Source: Bacillus_BD sp963787345
GTDB lineage: Bacteria; Bacillota; Bacilli; Bacillales; Cytobacillaceae
Direction: 5' to 3'
Assembly: GCA_963787345.1 (NCBI GenBank)
Contig: CAWBCW010000011.1
Location: forward strand, 124,001-188,000
DNA: 64,000 nt
Shown here: one piece after another, positions 52,011-61,514 of the stretch
How positions within the stretch are numbered: the stretch's first letter is position 1
Layout of the letters: each line of letters starts with the position of its first letter
Notes under the pieces: generated by a model
Told to the model about the DNA's origin: nothing
Databases searched by the model: none
The model's input: only the letters and a program-made list of their open reading frames with translations
Program-made: the position numbers and the translations under genes

Positions 52011-52712
52011 TTAGTTGGCAAAAACGGCCTTATAAGTACAGGATTGGCATCCTTTAAGCATGTTATCTCCCTCAATTAATTCGATATCACTGAATAAAGC
52101 TTCAAACATTCCCTTTAGGAATTGAATATGCATTTCACAGACATTTTCCATATGGTTTTGAGCTACTTCTTTGAAAGGACAATTAAAAACTTGGAAATGG
52201 ACCTTCGTCTTGTCTTCGTTAACTTGAAAATCGGGTGAAAGACCAGCAATCATAGAGGCCGTTTTAATAATATTGAGCTTTTCATCAAATGATAGCCCTT
52301 CAACTGATTGCATATTTTTGGCTAGTTCCTGTTGGATTAATTCAGTTCCAAACTTTCTTCCTGTTTCATAAAGGGCTTTTTGTCCAACTTCTCCTAATGA
52401 GGACATCGTTTCAATCGCTATATTCGAAAGTAATTGGTAATCACGATAAGGAAAATGAAGTTGAATGACATCATCTGAAAGGCGGTAAAGTCTGCTTGGT
52501 CTTCCGCCTTTGCCTGTTTTTCTCGTTTGAGATACGAGCATATTTACGTCTTCGAGTTTTGTTAAGTGAAGCCTAGCAACATTTGGGTGAATATTAAATT
52601 TTCCAGCAATTTCTTGAACTGTAACTTCTTGATGTCGTGTAGAAATGTAGTTATAGATATAATAACGGGTTGGATCGGATAATACATTTGTTATTTTTAA
52701 CGTTTGTTCCAT
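52011..52712 (-). CDS. SufR-like HTH regulator with C-terminal Cys ligands
   Basis: 233 residues. The N-terminal winged HTH (about 1-80) includes VTVQEIAGKFNIHPNVARLHL and the wing RKTGKGGRPSRLYRL. The C-terminal domain carries FNCPFKEVAQ, VCEMHIQFLKG and GCQSCTYK, i.e. four cysteines in the arrangement of SufR-type Fe-S or metal-sensing repressors. I chose the ATG at 52712 after GAGGTGA. It diverges from comGA, which it might regulate; that is only positional inference. Confidence 0.82.
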   Translation of the reverse strand: MEQTLKITNVLSDPTRYYIYNYISTRHQEVTVQEIAGKFNIHPNVARLHLTKLEDVNMLVSQTRKTGKGGRPSRLYRLSDDVIQLHFPYRDYQLLSNIAIETMSSLGEVGQKALYETGRKFGTELIQQELAKNMQSVEGLSFDEKLNIIKTASMIAGLSPDFQVNEDKTKVHFQVFNCPFKEVAQNHMENVCEMHIQFLKGMFEALFSDIELIEGDNMLKGCQSCTYKAVFAN

Positions 52713-52950
52713 GATGTTCACCTCGGACACTATACTTTATTTTATTATAATACTGGTTTCAAAGGTTTACACTATATTCACCATAAGTTTAGAAATTGTT
52801 CACAATTTCCACTTAGTTTTTGGAATATAATAAATATTTAATGAGCAGAGAAACGCCCTATTGTGAATAATTTGTGAATATTTTCATGAAATCATGTATT
52901 ATTTTTTTTAGAAAGAAGGAAATCGTAAAAATGTGGAGAATCTATCTTAG

Positions 52951-52956
52951 TATAAT
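52951..52956 (+). promoter_or_regulatory. -10 of the comG operon
   Basis: TATAAT about 25 bases before comGA, without a usable -35. In B. subtilis comG needs ComK; I looked for AAAA-N5-TTTT ComK boxes and found only poor matches around 52890-52910. Confidence 0.4.
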
Positions 52957-52979
52957 AATAAAAAGGCGGTGTAAGTTAT

Positions 52980-54047
52980 TTGAGTTCAATTGAAAACCTT
53001 GCTGACAAAATCATTACAGATGCAGTAAGAAGTCATGCCACTGATGTCCACATTGTCCCACGTAGAAATGATACTCTTATTCAACTAAGAATCTCCAACA
53101 AGTTAGTTCCAAAGCTTCATCTGCCAAAAGATGAATGTGATCGTCTCGTTTCCCATTTTAAATTTACCGCTTCCATGGATATTGGTGAACGAAGGCGTCC
53201 CCAAAGTGGTGCCTGCTCCTATGTGATTGATGGTAAAATGGTAGGACTTCGCTTATCAACACTCCCAGCAGCTCAAAATGAAAGTCTCGTTATAAGGCTT
53301 CTCCCCCTTCATGAACACATTCCTATTTACCAAATCTCACTGTTTCCATCTATGACAAGAAAATTACTAGCGTTATTAAAGCACTCCCATGGATTAATCG
53401 TCCTAACCGGTCCGACTGGCAGCGGTAAAACCTCGACTTTGTATTCACTTCTAAATGAAACATCCCATCTCTATAATCGTAATGTGATTACGCTTGAAGA
53501 TCCAATTGAAAAAGAAAATGAGCTTGTGCTTCAAGTACAGGTAAATGAAAAGGCAGGCTTAACGTATACGACAGGCTTAAAGGCGATTTTACGGCATGAT
53601 CCAGACATTATCATGGTTGGGGAGATCCGTGATGCAGAAACAGCTAAAATTGCCATACGAGCGGCATTAACAGGTCATCTAGTTTTAACGACGATGCATA
53701 CAAGAGATGCCAAGGGGGCGATTTATCGACTTGTAGAATTTGGTGTGAATTGGCAAGAGATCCAACAAACGTTAGTGGCCATCACAGCCCAAAGGCTTGT
53801 TGAGTTGACTTGTCCTTATTGTTCTGGAGAATGTTCACCCTTTTGTTTAAGTGGTGACAGAACCAAAAGGGCTAGTGTATTTGAATTACTATCGGGAAAA
53901 TCACTCTCTTCAGCACTTGGTGAAGTTAGGGGGGAGAGGCCTATATGCCGTCATCATACGTTAAGGGATGTAATCAGAAAAGGAATTGCTTTAGGGTATA
54001 TCAAAGAAAGTGAGTACGACAGATGGGTGTTTGCAGATGAAAAATAA
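52980..54047 (+). CDS. comGA: competence ATPase ComGA
   Basis: 355 residues, GspE/PilB family secretion ATPase that assembles the DNA-uptake pseudopilus at the membrane. Walker A GPTGSGKTST (near 145), the Asp box and Walker B IIMVGEIRDAETA, and the His box LTTMHT are present. A Cys-rich stretch CPYCSGECSPFC near 275 is a likely zinc site. The TTG start at 52980 follows AAGGCGGTG. First gene of the seven-gene comG operon. Confidence 0.93.
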   Translation: MSSIENLADKIITDAVRSHATDVHIVPRRNDTLIQLRISNKLVPKLHLPKDECDRLVSHFKFTASMDIGERRRPQSGACSYVIDGKMVGLRLSTLPAAQNESLVIRLLPLHEHIPIYQISLFPSMTRKLLALLKHSHGLIVLTGPTGSGKTSTLYSLLNETSHLYNRNVITLEDPIEKENELVLQVQVNEKAGLTYTTGLKAILRHDPDIIMVGEIRDAETAKIAIRAALTGHLVLTTMHTRDAKGAIYRLVEFGVNWQEIQQTLVAITAQRLVELTCPYCSGECSPFCLSGDRTKRASVFELLSGKSLSSALGEVRGERPICRHHTLRDVIRKGIALGYIKESEYDRWVFADEK

Positions 54048-55065
54048 ATGGACTTTACTCCAGCAAGCTCAATTTCTTAAAATGACAGGAGAACTTTTGG
54101 TAAGGGGATACCCCCTGGCAGAAGCTCTTCAATCGGTGATTTTTCAATTGCCAAAGCATAGGCGCAAGGAGGTACAAGAGGGACTCATTTTACTAAAAGA
54201 AGGATACCCGTTTTATATGATCCTGCAAACGTTAAAGTTTGATAAACATTTAACAGGCTATGTGTTTTTTGCTGAACAACATGGAGGCCTGGCCACGGCT
54301 TTCCTTGAAGGAAGTAAAATGATCCAAAATAAAGCAAAGAACCTATCCAAAGTTAAAAAGCTATTTTCATATCCGCTTTTTCTTATCGGTACAACATTCA
54401 TCTTATTCTTGTTTGTCCAAAAATATTTATTGCCTCGCTTTTCCTCATTATTCTCAACCATGAATTTAGAAGTTAATATCTTCATTAGTTTGATCCGTAA
54501 CCTTGACAACGTAATTCCTCTTTTATTGATGATTTTCAGTATATTAGCAGGACTATATGGTTTTTATTATTTTTTTCGGTTTCAGAAAGTTTCTCCGATG
54601 GAGCAAAAAAAGTTACTAATGAAAATTCCATTCTGTTCTGCTTATTTAAGATTGTTTTATACCCATTATTTTTCCACCCAACTAAGTTATCTATTATCTG
54701 GCGGGTTAAGTGTCTATGAGGCATTTACGTTATTTGAGCAACATAATGAGCAGCCCTTCTACCAACAATTAGGGGGAGAAATAAAAGGGAAATTAAGAAG
54801 AGGCGAAAAATTAGATCGAATTTTACTTCAGTATTCTTTTTTCGAAAAGGAGTTAGCTACGATTGTCAAACATGGTCAAGAAAATGGGAAATTGCCGCAA
54901 GAACTATTATTCTTTGCATCACATTGCTTTGGTCGACTTGAAGAAAAGACTGAGATATTGCTTAAACAACTGCAGCCCATTTTGTATAGCATCATCGGCC
55001 TTTTGATTGTATCTATGTATTTAGCTGTATTAATCCCAATGTTTCAATTGCTAGAGGGCATTTAA
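54037..55065 (+). CDS. comGB: competence membrane protein ComGB
   Basis: 342 residues, GspF/PilC-type polytopic membrane platform of the pseudopilus. Two T2SSF domains, with hydrophobic segments near 110-130, 155-180 and 320-340; landmarks are AEQHGGLATAFLEG and QYSFFEKELATIVKHGQENG. The ATG at 54037 overlaps comGA by 11 bases; the frame is open further upstream inside comGA. comGC follows after 19 bases. Confidence 0.92.
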   Translation: MKNKWTLLQQAQFLKMTGELLVRGYPLAEALQSVIFQLPKHRRKEVQEGLILLKEGYPFYMILQTLKFDKHLTGYVFFAEQHGGLATAFLEGSKMIQNKAKNLSKVKKLFSYPLFLIGTTFILFLFVQKYLLPRFSSLFSTMNLEVNIFISLIRNLDNVIPLLLMIFSILAGLYGFYYFFRFQKVSPMEQKKLLMKIPFCSAYLRLFYTHYFSTQLSYLLSGGLSVYEAFTLFEQHNEQPFYQQLGGEIKGKLRRGEKLDRILLQYSFFEKELATIVKHGQENGKLPQELLFFASHCFGRLEEKTEILLKQLQPILYSIIGLLIVSMYLAVLIPMFQLLEGI

Positions 55066-55084
55066 TGAATGAGGAGGAATAAAG

Positions 55085-55393
55085 ATGTTAAAAAATCAAT
55101 CCGGATTCACACTAATTGAAATGATGATTGTTTTGTTAGTGATTTCAGTCTTGCTTTTGGTTACCGTTCCAAATGTGACTAAACATAATTCAAGTATTAA
55201 TGAAAAAGGTTGTGAGGCCTATCAACAAATGGTCCAAGGACAGGTTCAAGCCTATCAAATGGAAAATAAAGGTAAAAATGAACCACCTTCTTTAACTGAT
55301 TTAAAAGAAAAAGGATATATACCTGATACCCACTGTCCATCCGGTAAAGAACTTAATATTCTAGTTGATGGAACCGTCATAGTAACAGAATGA
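55085..55393 (+). CDS. comGC: major pseudopilin ComGC
   Basis: 102 residues. The prepilin site NQSG-FTLIEMMIV (cleaved after Gly7, with Glu at +5) and the following hydrophobic helix mark it as the main competence pilin. Two cysteines (GCEAY and HCPSG) fit the intramolecular disulfide known for ComGC. GAGGAGGAA precedes the ATG. The stop overlaps the comGD start by four bases. Confidence 0.94.
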   Translation: MLKNQSGFTLIEMMIVLLVISVLLLVTVPNVTKHNSSINEKGCEAYQQMVQGQVQAYQMENKGKNEPPSLTDLKEKGYIPDTHCPSGKELNILVDGTVIVTE

Positions 55394-55833
55394 AAAATAA
55401 TCAGGCTGGTTTTACTTTGATCGAAAGTATGATCGTATTAAGTATTTTTCTATTGATTGTTTCTCTCTCTTTAATCTTTCTTAAGCCCCATTATTACTTT
55501 GAGGAAAAAGGACGGTTTATTTCTCAATTTTCTTCTGACATTCTTTATGCTCAACAATACGCAATTTCGAATCAAACGAGATTAGTGGTCCGTATAGAAA
55601 CAAATAAATACTCTGTGAAGGAAAGGTTCACAAATGATGTCATTATAGATCGACCAATTTCAGACAGTATTAAAATTGAGAGAGGATCATTAGGAAGTCA
55701 AAGTAATACTTTTCAAATATTGCCAGATGGCGGGGTAACAGATTTTGGTACTTTTTTCTTTGTTGTTGGAAAAGAAAGGTATAAGGTGGTTTTTCAAATT
55801 GGAGCGGGAAGGTTTTATATTGTTAAGGAATAA
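55390..55833 (+). CDS. comGD: minor pseudopilin ComGD
   Basis: 147 residues with the prepilin start NNQAG-FTLIESMIVL and a GspH-like C-terminal domain. Coupled to comGC through ATGA. It is a minor component of the transformation pseudopilus, processed by ComC, which is not in this window. Confidence 0.92.
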   Translation: MKNNQAGFTLIESMIVLSIFLLIVSLSLIFLKPHYYFEEKGRFISQFSSDILYAQQYAISNQTRLVVRIETNKYSVKERFTNDVIIDRPISDSIKIERGSLGSQSNTFQILPDGGVTDFGTFFFVVGKERYKVVFQIGAGRFYIVKE

Positions 55834-56152
55834 CGGATATTTTTTATGTGATTTATTAGTAAGTCTTTCAGGATGGATGTTAATAGTAGGTGTTTTTGTT
55901 CCGATGATGATTGGACTCAATAAACAATATGTTGAATTGGAAGAGAAATCGGAGGCTGTTCATGTCTTGTATGAATATATGCAGACAGTCATAGTTGAAA
56001 ATCCTGAACGTACGAATTTTAGCTTAACTAAAAACAATAAAAAGTATGAAGTCGTTTGGCAGGAAGAAAAGGATGGTGCAAAAAGAGAGGTAAGTATACG
56101 TTATGAAGATGTATTTGGTCAAACGGTACAAATTAACGAGTTTATTCAATGA
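55820..56152 (+). CDS. comGE: minor pseudopilin ComGE
   Basis: 110 residues. I chose the TTG at 55820, seven bases after GGGAAGG and overlapping comGD by 14 bases; the start then reads LLRNNGYFLCDLLVSL. The prepilin-like motif is G-YFLCD, with Asp instead of the usual Glu at +5. The remainder is a variable soluble domain. Position in the operon supports the call more than sequence does. Confidence 0.82.
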   Translation: MLRNNGYFLCDLLVSLSGWMLIVGVFVPMMIGLNKQYVELEEKSEAVHVLYEYMQTVIVENPERTNFSLTKNNKKYEVVWQEEKDGAKREVSIRYEDVFGQTVQINEFIQ

Positions 56153-56588
56153 GCGAGGATTTACACTTGTTGACATGTTGTTAGCTTTCTCAATCTTTTT
56201 GATTATTGCTGCTTTCATTCCTTTATCGATTAATATGATCTATCGAATTGGAGATGTAGATGATCGAATACAAAGGATGGAGTGGGAGGTGTTTATTTCG
56301 CAAGTGAAAAAGGAAATCAGGATGAGTGAATATGTCGAAGTCGATATTAATAATAATCGATTATTGTTATTGAAAGACGGAAGGCAAATACTCTATGAGA
56401 AATACAGTTCGAATGTTCGAAGGAGAGTAGATACAAAGGGGCATGAGATTCTGTTGCAAAATATTGAGACTCTTTCGTTTGAAAAGGTAATTGGAGGCGT
56501 CAAAATTTCCGTTCAAGATGTCTATCATCAAAATCACACGAGCATTATACGTACATTATTAAGTGAGGAGAATGTAAATGATCCATAA
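56103..56588 (+). CDS. comGF: minor pseudopilin ComGF
   Basis: 161 residues with the prepilin-like segment NERG-FTLVDMLLAFSIF near residue 17 and a long hydrophobic helix, then a beta-rich domain as in ComGF. The ATG at 56103 overlaps comGE by 50 bases; ATG 56109 or TTG 56115 would also work. It overlaps comGG by 11 bases. Confidence 0.88.
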   Translation: MKMYLVKRYKLTSLFNERGFTLVDMLLAFSIFLIIAAFIPLSINMIYRIGDVDDRIQRMEWEVFISQVKKEIRMSEYVEVDINNNRLLLLKDGRQILYEKYSSNVRRRVDTKGHEILLQNIETLSFEKVIGGVKISVQDVYHQNHTSIIRTLLSEENVNDP

Positions 56589-56964
56589 TCAGAATGGATT
56601 TACTTACCCGATAACTCTTTGTATGATGATCCTTCTGTCAACGATTTTAATTATGAGAATCGATCATTTTCTAATAGAAAAAAGGATGTTAAAAGAAACG
56701 GAAAATATTTTAAAACAAGATTATTATTTATTAAGCACAATGGATCAATTACAATCCTATTTATCGACAAATGAGGATGTACCTGTAGATGGAAATTTTG
56801 ATTATAAAGATGGTCAAGCCACCTATCAAATCGTTAATATAACGGGAGATACAATGGAGATGATGATTACGCTTAAAGTTGGTGGTCAGGAATCCGTTTT
56901 TATAGGGAATGCTTTTTACGATCTAAATCTTAATAAGTTTATAAAATGGTATGAAGTCAATTAA
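56578..56964 (+). CDS. comGG: minor pseudopilin ComGG
   Basis: 128 residues. It starts HNQNG-FTYPITLCMMIL, the G-F-x-YP variant seen in ComGG, followed by one hydrophobic helix and a soluble domain. GAGGAGA precedes the ATG within comGF. It completes the comGA-GG set. Confidence 0.88.
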   Translation: MIHNQNGFTYPITLCMMILLSTILIMRIDHFLIEKRMLKETENILKQDYYLLSTMDQLQSYLSTNEDVPVDGNFDYKDGQATYQIVNITGDTMEMMITLKVGGQESVFIGNAFYDLNLNKFIKWYEVN

Positions 56965-57047
56965 TGCACATCATGTTTTAAACAAGAGCTGATTGGGACA
57001 TACTTCTAATAGATATCGAGACTAAATTTCGAGGAGATATGTCCAAA

Positions 57048-57239
57048 ATGAAAACGAATGATTATGTAAAATACCTTACTCAAACAGTCGTTCAATATAT
57101 AGATCAACCGCGAGATGAGCGAAAAAAGTTACGCCAAGAAAAAAGAGACCGTAAAGCGGATTTCCTATATAGATGGTTTGGGATTGTACCGTACGTATTG
57201 ATGTTAAGGTATAAAGATCGGAGAGGAGATCAATCATGA
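57048..57239 (+). CDS. yqzE: YqzE family protein
   Basis: 63 residues from ATG 57048 (MKTNDYVKYLTQTVVQYI), highly basic in the middle (RDERKKLRQEKRDRK). This is the YqzE family found after comGG. GAGGAG lies 11 bases before 57048 and two before an in-frame ATG at 57039; I follow the family start. Function unknown. Confidence 0.85.
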   Translation: MKTNDYVKYLTQTVVQYIDQPRDERKKLRQEKRDRKADFLYRWFGIVPYVLMLRYKDRRGDQS

Positions 57240-57272
57240 AAAGGCTACTCTATATTGAGCAGCCTTTTCTTG
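57238..57272. terminator. terminator after yqzE
   Basis: AAAAGGCTACTC and GAGCAGCCTTTT pair with one mismatch around a 6-base loop, between convergent genes. Confidence 0.8.
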
Positions 57273-57273
57273 A

Positions 57274-58059
57274 TTAATGGATTAAATAAAATAATCCTCC
57301 ATTAATAATCGATACGATCATTTTTGGTTCATACTGATCTCTCAAAGCTTGTTTCTCAATGTCGTAACTTTCCCCTTTTTCTTCGTTATCCTTATAAAAA
57401 TGCTCGAGTAAATCTAAATCTTTTTTCCAGCGTTTTTTTGCTTCTTCTGCCCAAGATGGATCTTCTTTGCTGATTTTTGTTTTCAAATAATTTTCAATTC
57501 GCTTTAACCCACTCTTTGGCAAGATTAATGGAGAAAGGGTAAAGGAATAATCTGGGATTTTTGGTGTTAAATCAAGATGTAATAGTTGATCATGAAAGTT
57601 CTCAACAAATTGTCCATTTATTAAATTTAGCCCGATTGAATAAAAAACATCCTTTTTTCGATCACATTGATAAGATACTTTTAAGTTCAAGCCGATCCAA
57701 GGTTTTAATGGAACTTGTCGGTTTTGTTCAGTCGGTGACCTTTCATATAAACGAATATAGCCTGCCAACCTTTTAGTTGATTCAAAAATTTGGTGAAGTC
57801 TTGGCGAGCCAAAATGAATACTTTCTCCTTTTATATGTTGAGGCGCATTATTTGGGTCGGTAATAAGAGAGAGTTTCATGGGATTTGGAACTCCACCTGT
57901 TTTCTCTAAATAATGCCAATAAAAGGGACGGTTCATTAATTCTTTATCTAGGTCAATCGTTAATTGTACATTCATGTAGCCGGGCTGATTTTCATGAATT
58001 TCACATTCATTTGCGGTGAAATAACGTTCTAAAAAACTATGAATTTCCTGCTGCTGCAC
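57274..58059 (-). CDS. yqhG: YqhG family protein
   Basis: 261 residues, soluble. The start QQQEIHSFLERYFTANEC and NRPFYWHYLEKTGGVPNPM are typical of the YqhG family, always found beside the SNF2 helicase YqhH. No catalytic motif is known. Its start overlaps the end of yqhH by 23 bases, so the two are coupled and probably act together. Confidence 0.87.
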   Translation of the reverse strand: MQQQEIHSFLERYFTANECEIHENQPGYMNVQLTIDLDKELMNRPFYWHYLEKTGGVPNPMKLSLITDPNNAPQHIKGESIHFGSPRLHQIFESTKRLAGYIRLYERSPTEQNRQVPLKPWIGLNLKVSYQCDRKKDVFYSIGLNLINGQFVENFHDQLLHLDLTPKIPDYSFTLSPLILPKSGLKRIENYLKTKISKEDPSWAEEAKKRWKKDLDLLEHFYKDNEEKGESYDIEKQALRDQYEPKMIVSIINGGLFYLIH

Positions 58060-59722
58060 TGTTGTTTTCTCCTTTCACCTCTTGAGCAAATTGGATCATC
58101 GAGGTAAGGTTGTCCATCTTTATTTTCATTTCACCCTCTGAAGAAGAATGGTTAAAAATATCGACTATATGGTCTTCGATATTTCCAAACTCTAATTTAG
58201 TTAAAATGTCATCCAGTTCACCAATTACTTTTTCAAACAAGTGAATTTTTTCATATAATAATTTCATGACATGGTCTTCAACGGTTTCTTTGACGGCGAA
58301 ATTATAAATCTTTACATCCTTTTCCTGACCAAGTCGGTGAATCCGCCCAATTCGCTGCTCAAGCCTCATTGGATTCCATGGGAGATCGTAATTAATGATA
58401 TGGTTACAAAACTGCAGGTTTATTCCTTCGCCACCAGCTTCTGTTGCAATAAGGACTTGTGCATTGTTTTTAAATAGTTCTCTCATCCAGTCCTTTTTGC
58501 CACGCTTAAAACCACCGCGAAATGGCACAGATGTGATGTCGTTTTGTTTTAAAAACCATTGTAAGTAAAATTGAGTCGCCCGATATTCGGTAAAAATAAT
58601 CACCTTATCGTTAATTTCCTTGATGAGTTCTAATGCCTTTTCGGCTTTAGAGTTTTTATCAACGGCTTCAACTAGAGAGATTAAATGTTGGATATGCTGT
58701 TGAAATTCATTTGTTGGATTTTCCGCCTTTTGAAGCATATTCTTTAAGGTGTAGTAAACAGATTCCCGACTGCTGCATGCTTCCCTTTGTAAGGTCATGA
58801 CAGAAAATTGGCTTTTACTCATCGATTCATTTTGTCCAAAAGAGGACACGGCTTCGTATAGGTTTCTTTCTTTCTCAGTAAATTCAATTCGAATCGTTTC
58901 AACAATTCGTTTTGTCCATTCGATCCCGGTATCGGCTCGACGGTTTCGGATCATGACTTTATTAACGAGTTCTTTTAGATGCTCGTCATCATCAAGAGAG
59001 CGGGAATCTTTTTTATACTTATTATAAAAGTCTGTTTCACTGCCAAGATGTCCGGGCTTTAATAAGGAAACGAGATTGAAAATTTCACTAATACGATTTT
59101 GAATTGGAGTTGCGGTTAACAAAAGACAAAACTTCTTTTTTAAGTTTTGAACAAACTCATAGTTTTTCGTTTTATTATTTTTTAGTTTATGGGCTTCATC
59201 AATAATAATTAAGTCATAATTCTGTTCGTAAATAATTTCTCTATGAGGAGATCGTTTTGCTGTATCGATTGATGAGATCACGATATCGCATTGTTCCCAT
59301 ACATAACTTTTTCTTTGTGTAATAGCAGGGATAAAAAACTTAGTGTTGAGTTCAGATGCCCATTGGGTAACGAGAGATGCCGGAACAAGGATTAAAACTT
59401 TCTTAACGAGTCCGCGAATCATATATTCTTTTAGAACTAACCCAGCCTCAATCGTTTTTCCGAGCCCTACTTCATCTGCTAATATTGCTTTTCCATTCAT
59501 ATTTTCGACAACTTGTTTAGCAACTTCAAGTTGGTGTGGCAGTGGAGTTAGATGGGATAAATGGTCAGGCGCTAGAAGTCCTTCGAATTCGGGAATGACG
59601 GTATGCTTTTCTACTTCAACTGCCAAATTAAATAATTCCCAATTTCCCCATGGTCCATCATGATCGATTCGATTTAAGAACTCCTCTTGCCACGACTGAT
59701 CAAATTCAATTTGCACCGTCAT
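58037..59722 (-). CDS. yqhH: SNF2-family DNA-dependent ATPase/helicase
   Basis: 561 residues, superfamily 2. Motif I LADEVGLGKTIEAG (Walker A about 82-91), Ia VPASLVTQW, II DEAH (175-178), III LTATPIQN, then in domain 2 the V/VI motifs ATEAGGEGINLQF and QRIGRIHRLGQ. A RapA/SNF2 remodeller type; the target in Bacillus is not established. It lies upstream of yqhG. The gcvT-gcvPA-gcvPB operon that follows it in B. subtilis is absent here. Confidence 0.92.
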   Translation of the reverse strand: MTVQIEFDQSWQEEFLNRIDHDGPWGNWELFNLAVEVEKHTVIPEFEGLLAPDHLSHLTPLPHQLEVAKQVVENMNGKAILADEVGLGKTIEAGLVLKEYMIRGLVKKVLILVPASLVTQWASELNTKFFIPAITQRKSYVWEQCDIVISSIDTAKRSPHREIIYEQNYDLIIIDEAHKLKNNKTKNYEFVQNLKKKFCLLLTATPIQNRISEIFNLVSLLKPGHLGSETDFYNKYKKDSRSLDDDEHLKELVNKVMIRNRRADTGIEWTKRIVETIRIEFTEKERNLYEAVSSFGQNESMSKSQFSVMTLQREACSSRESVYYTLKNMLQKAENPTNEFQQHIQHLISLVEAVDKNSKAEKALELIKEINDKVIIFTEYRATQFYLQWFLKQNDITSVPFRGGFKRGKKDWMRELFKNNAQVLIATEAGGEGINLQFCNHIINYDLPWNPMRLEQRIGRIHRLGQEKDVKIYNFAVKETVEDHVMKLLYEKIHLFEKVIGELDDILTKLEFGNIEDHIVDIFNHSSSEGEMKIKMDNLTSMIQFAQEVKGENNSAAAGNS

Positions 59723-59936
59723 TGATTACACCTCTCAATTTATTGACTAAAAATCATTAGCAAAGTAGATATAGATTGATTTTAGAAATGGAAAGGGTAG
59801 AAGTTTCCTATAACACTTTTAAATTAATTATGGATTAGTATGACCGAAATAAAATAGTTTTATTAAAAAACGTGATAAGCGGGAATTTTTTAACCTTTAA
59901 TTTATCTTTATCGGCAGGGAATTTGATAAAAGCATT

Positions 59937-59971
59937 AAAAAAGCTGACTCTGTATTGAGTCAGCTTTTTTG
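59937..59971. terminator. terminator overlapping the yqhL 3' end
   Basis: AAAAAAGCTGACTC and GAGTCAGCTTTTTT pair perfectly around TGTATT; the yqhL stop codon lies inside the right arm. Confidence 0.9.
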
Positions 59972-60346
59972 TTTCGTTTTAATTTTTCCTGTCCACTTTT
60001 TGAAGCCGCCTTTTAATTGGGAAAGGTCTTTATAGCCCTTTTTATAAAGTAATTGAGCGGCGCGAGCGCTTCTTTGGGAGCTTTGACAGTATAAATAGAC
60101 AGGTTTGTCAGGTCGAATTTCCTGTAAGCGCATTTTCATTTGAGATAGAGGAATATTTCTAGAGCCTAGAATATGTCCATTTTCAAATTCATTTGGTTCA
60201 CGAACATCAATTAATTGTGCCTTTCGATATCCTTCGCGAAACTCTTCTTCCGTTAAGGTTTTTACAACCCTGCGTTGTTGTAACATGTTAAATAAAAGAT
60301 AAATAACCATTACACCAATGAGGATTAATATAATGTATTCCAACAA
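59960..60346 (-). CDS. yqhL: membrane-anchored rhodanese-like protein
   Basis: 128 residues: one N-terminal membrane segment (about 3-20) and a rhodanese domain with LIDVREPNEFENGHI and the active-site cysteine C87 in YLYCQSSQRSA, ending in a basic tail. It likely carries persulfide sulfur at the inner membrane face; the acceptor is unknown. Position beside lipM matches yqhL of B. subtilis. Confidence 0.9.
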   Translation of the reverse strand: MLEYIILILIGVMVIYLLFNMLQQRRVVKTLTEEEFREGYRKAQLIDVREPNEFENGHILGSRNIPLSQMKMRLQEIRPDKPVYLYCQSSQRSARAAQLLYKKGYKDLSQLKGGFKKWTGKIKTKQKS

Positions 60347-60512
60347 TAATTGCTCCTTTCCAAACTAAAGTACACTATTTACTATTATATCTTTCATTTG
60401 CACGGTGAGTAAAGAGAGATGAATAAAAAACTTTTGTGAGAAAACAACTTTGTTTTTTAGAGTTATTTTGTTAGACTAATATGGTTGAATGAAGAAAGAA
60501 TAGGGTGATCAA

Positions 60513-61349
60513 ATGGTGAAAGAAACATGGAGGTTTATCGATTCTGGTAATTGTTCACCGTCATTTAATATGGCGCTGGATGAGGCGCTCCTAGACTGGA
60601 ATAGCCAAGGTAAATTTCCCCCAGTCATTCGTTTTTATGGATGGAATCCGGCAACTCTTTCGATCGGCTATTTTCAAAAGGTAGAAAAGGAAATTGACAT
60701 GGAGGCTGTAAGAAACCAAAATGTTGGTTTTGTGCGACGTCCTACAGGAGGCAGAGCTGTCCTTCATGAACATGAGCTTACATATAGTGTCATCGTTCCT
60801 GAGTCACATCCGGAAATGCCGAAAACGGTGATGGAAGCGTATCGTGTCATTTCAGAGGGAATCTTAAAAGGATTCCATCAACTTGGCTTAGATGCACATT
60901 TTGCTGTTCCGCAAACAAAGGAAGACCGTGAAGCCTTAAAAAGTCCACATACAGCTGTTTGTTTTGATGCTCCAAGCTGGTATGAACTCGTTGTTGAGGG
61001 AAGAAAAGTAGCTGGAAGTGCTCAAACGAGACAAAAAGGAGTTATTCTCCAACATGGTTCGATTTTAATTGATGTGGATGAAGACAAGCTGTTCAGTCTG
61101 TTTAAGTTTCCAAATGACCGCGTGAAAGAACGCATGCAACGGTCTTTTAAAAATAAAGCAGTTGCGATTAACGAGATTAGTCCGAAAAAGGTGACGCTTG
61201 AAGAAGTGAAACAGGCGTTTGAAGTAGGATTTGCTGAAGGATTAAATATTAATCTAGAGCCGTATCAATTGACAGCCGATGAAATGAGTGTTGTGATGGA
61301 TATTGCTAAAACTCGTTATGAGAATGATGAATGGAACTTTATGAGATAG
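60513..61349 (+). CDS. lipM: octanoyltransferase LipM
   Basis: 278 residues. LipM moves octanoyl from acyl carrier protein to GcvH, the first step of lipoate assembly. The lipoyl-transferase fold is shown by MALDEALLDW, RRPTGGRAVLHEHELTYS and the Lys site GRKVAGSAQTR; the catalytic cysteine is C150 in AVCFDAPSWYE. GGTGATC precedes the ATG. Although lipM is present, the glycine-cleavage operon is not nearby. A hairpin follows. Confidence 0.95.
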   Translation: MVKETWRFIDSGNCSPSFNMALDEALLDWNSQGKFPPVIRFYGWNPATLSIGYFQKVEKEIDMEAVRNQNVGFVRRPTGGRAVLHEHELTYSVIVPESHPEMPKTVMEAYRVISEGILKGFHQLGLDAHFAVPQTKEDREALKSPHTAVCFDAPSWYELVVEGRKVAGSAQTRQKGVILQHGSILIDVDEDKLFSLFKFPNDRVKERMQRSFKNKAVAINEISPKKVTLEEVKQAFEVGFAEGLNINLEPYQLTADEMSVVMDIAKTRYENDEWNFMR

Positions 61350-61388
61350 TAGAATAATATTGAATAGAAAACCTTTTGAAGACTTATT

Positions 61389-61419
61389 AAAGCAGAGAGT
61401 ATTGTTTCTGCTTTATTTT
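61389..61419 (+). terminator. terminator after lipM
   Basis: AAAGCAGA and TCTGCTTT pair around a 10-base loop, followed by ATTTTT. Confidence 0.75.
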
Positions 61420-61514
61420 TCTGCGCAAGTCTCGAAAAAGGGTAAAATAGATCAGATTCTGTTGAGATTCAGAGGATTCCTCTAGTATTCTCCCATTTTT
61501 AGTTAATATTGAGT

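Noticed and set aside
59723..59936. Glycine riboswitch near yqhL/yqhH
   Set aside because: The gcv operon is absent and no tandem aptamer-like sequence is visible in this short AT-rich gap.
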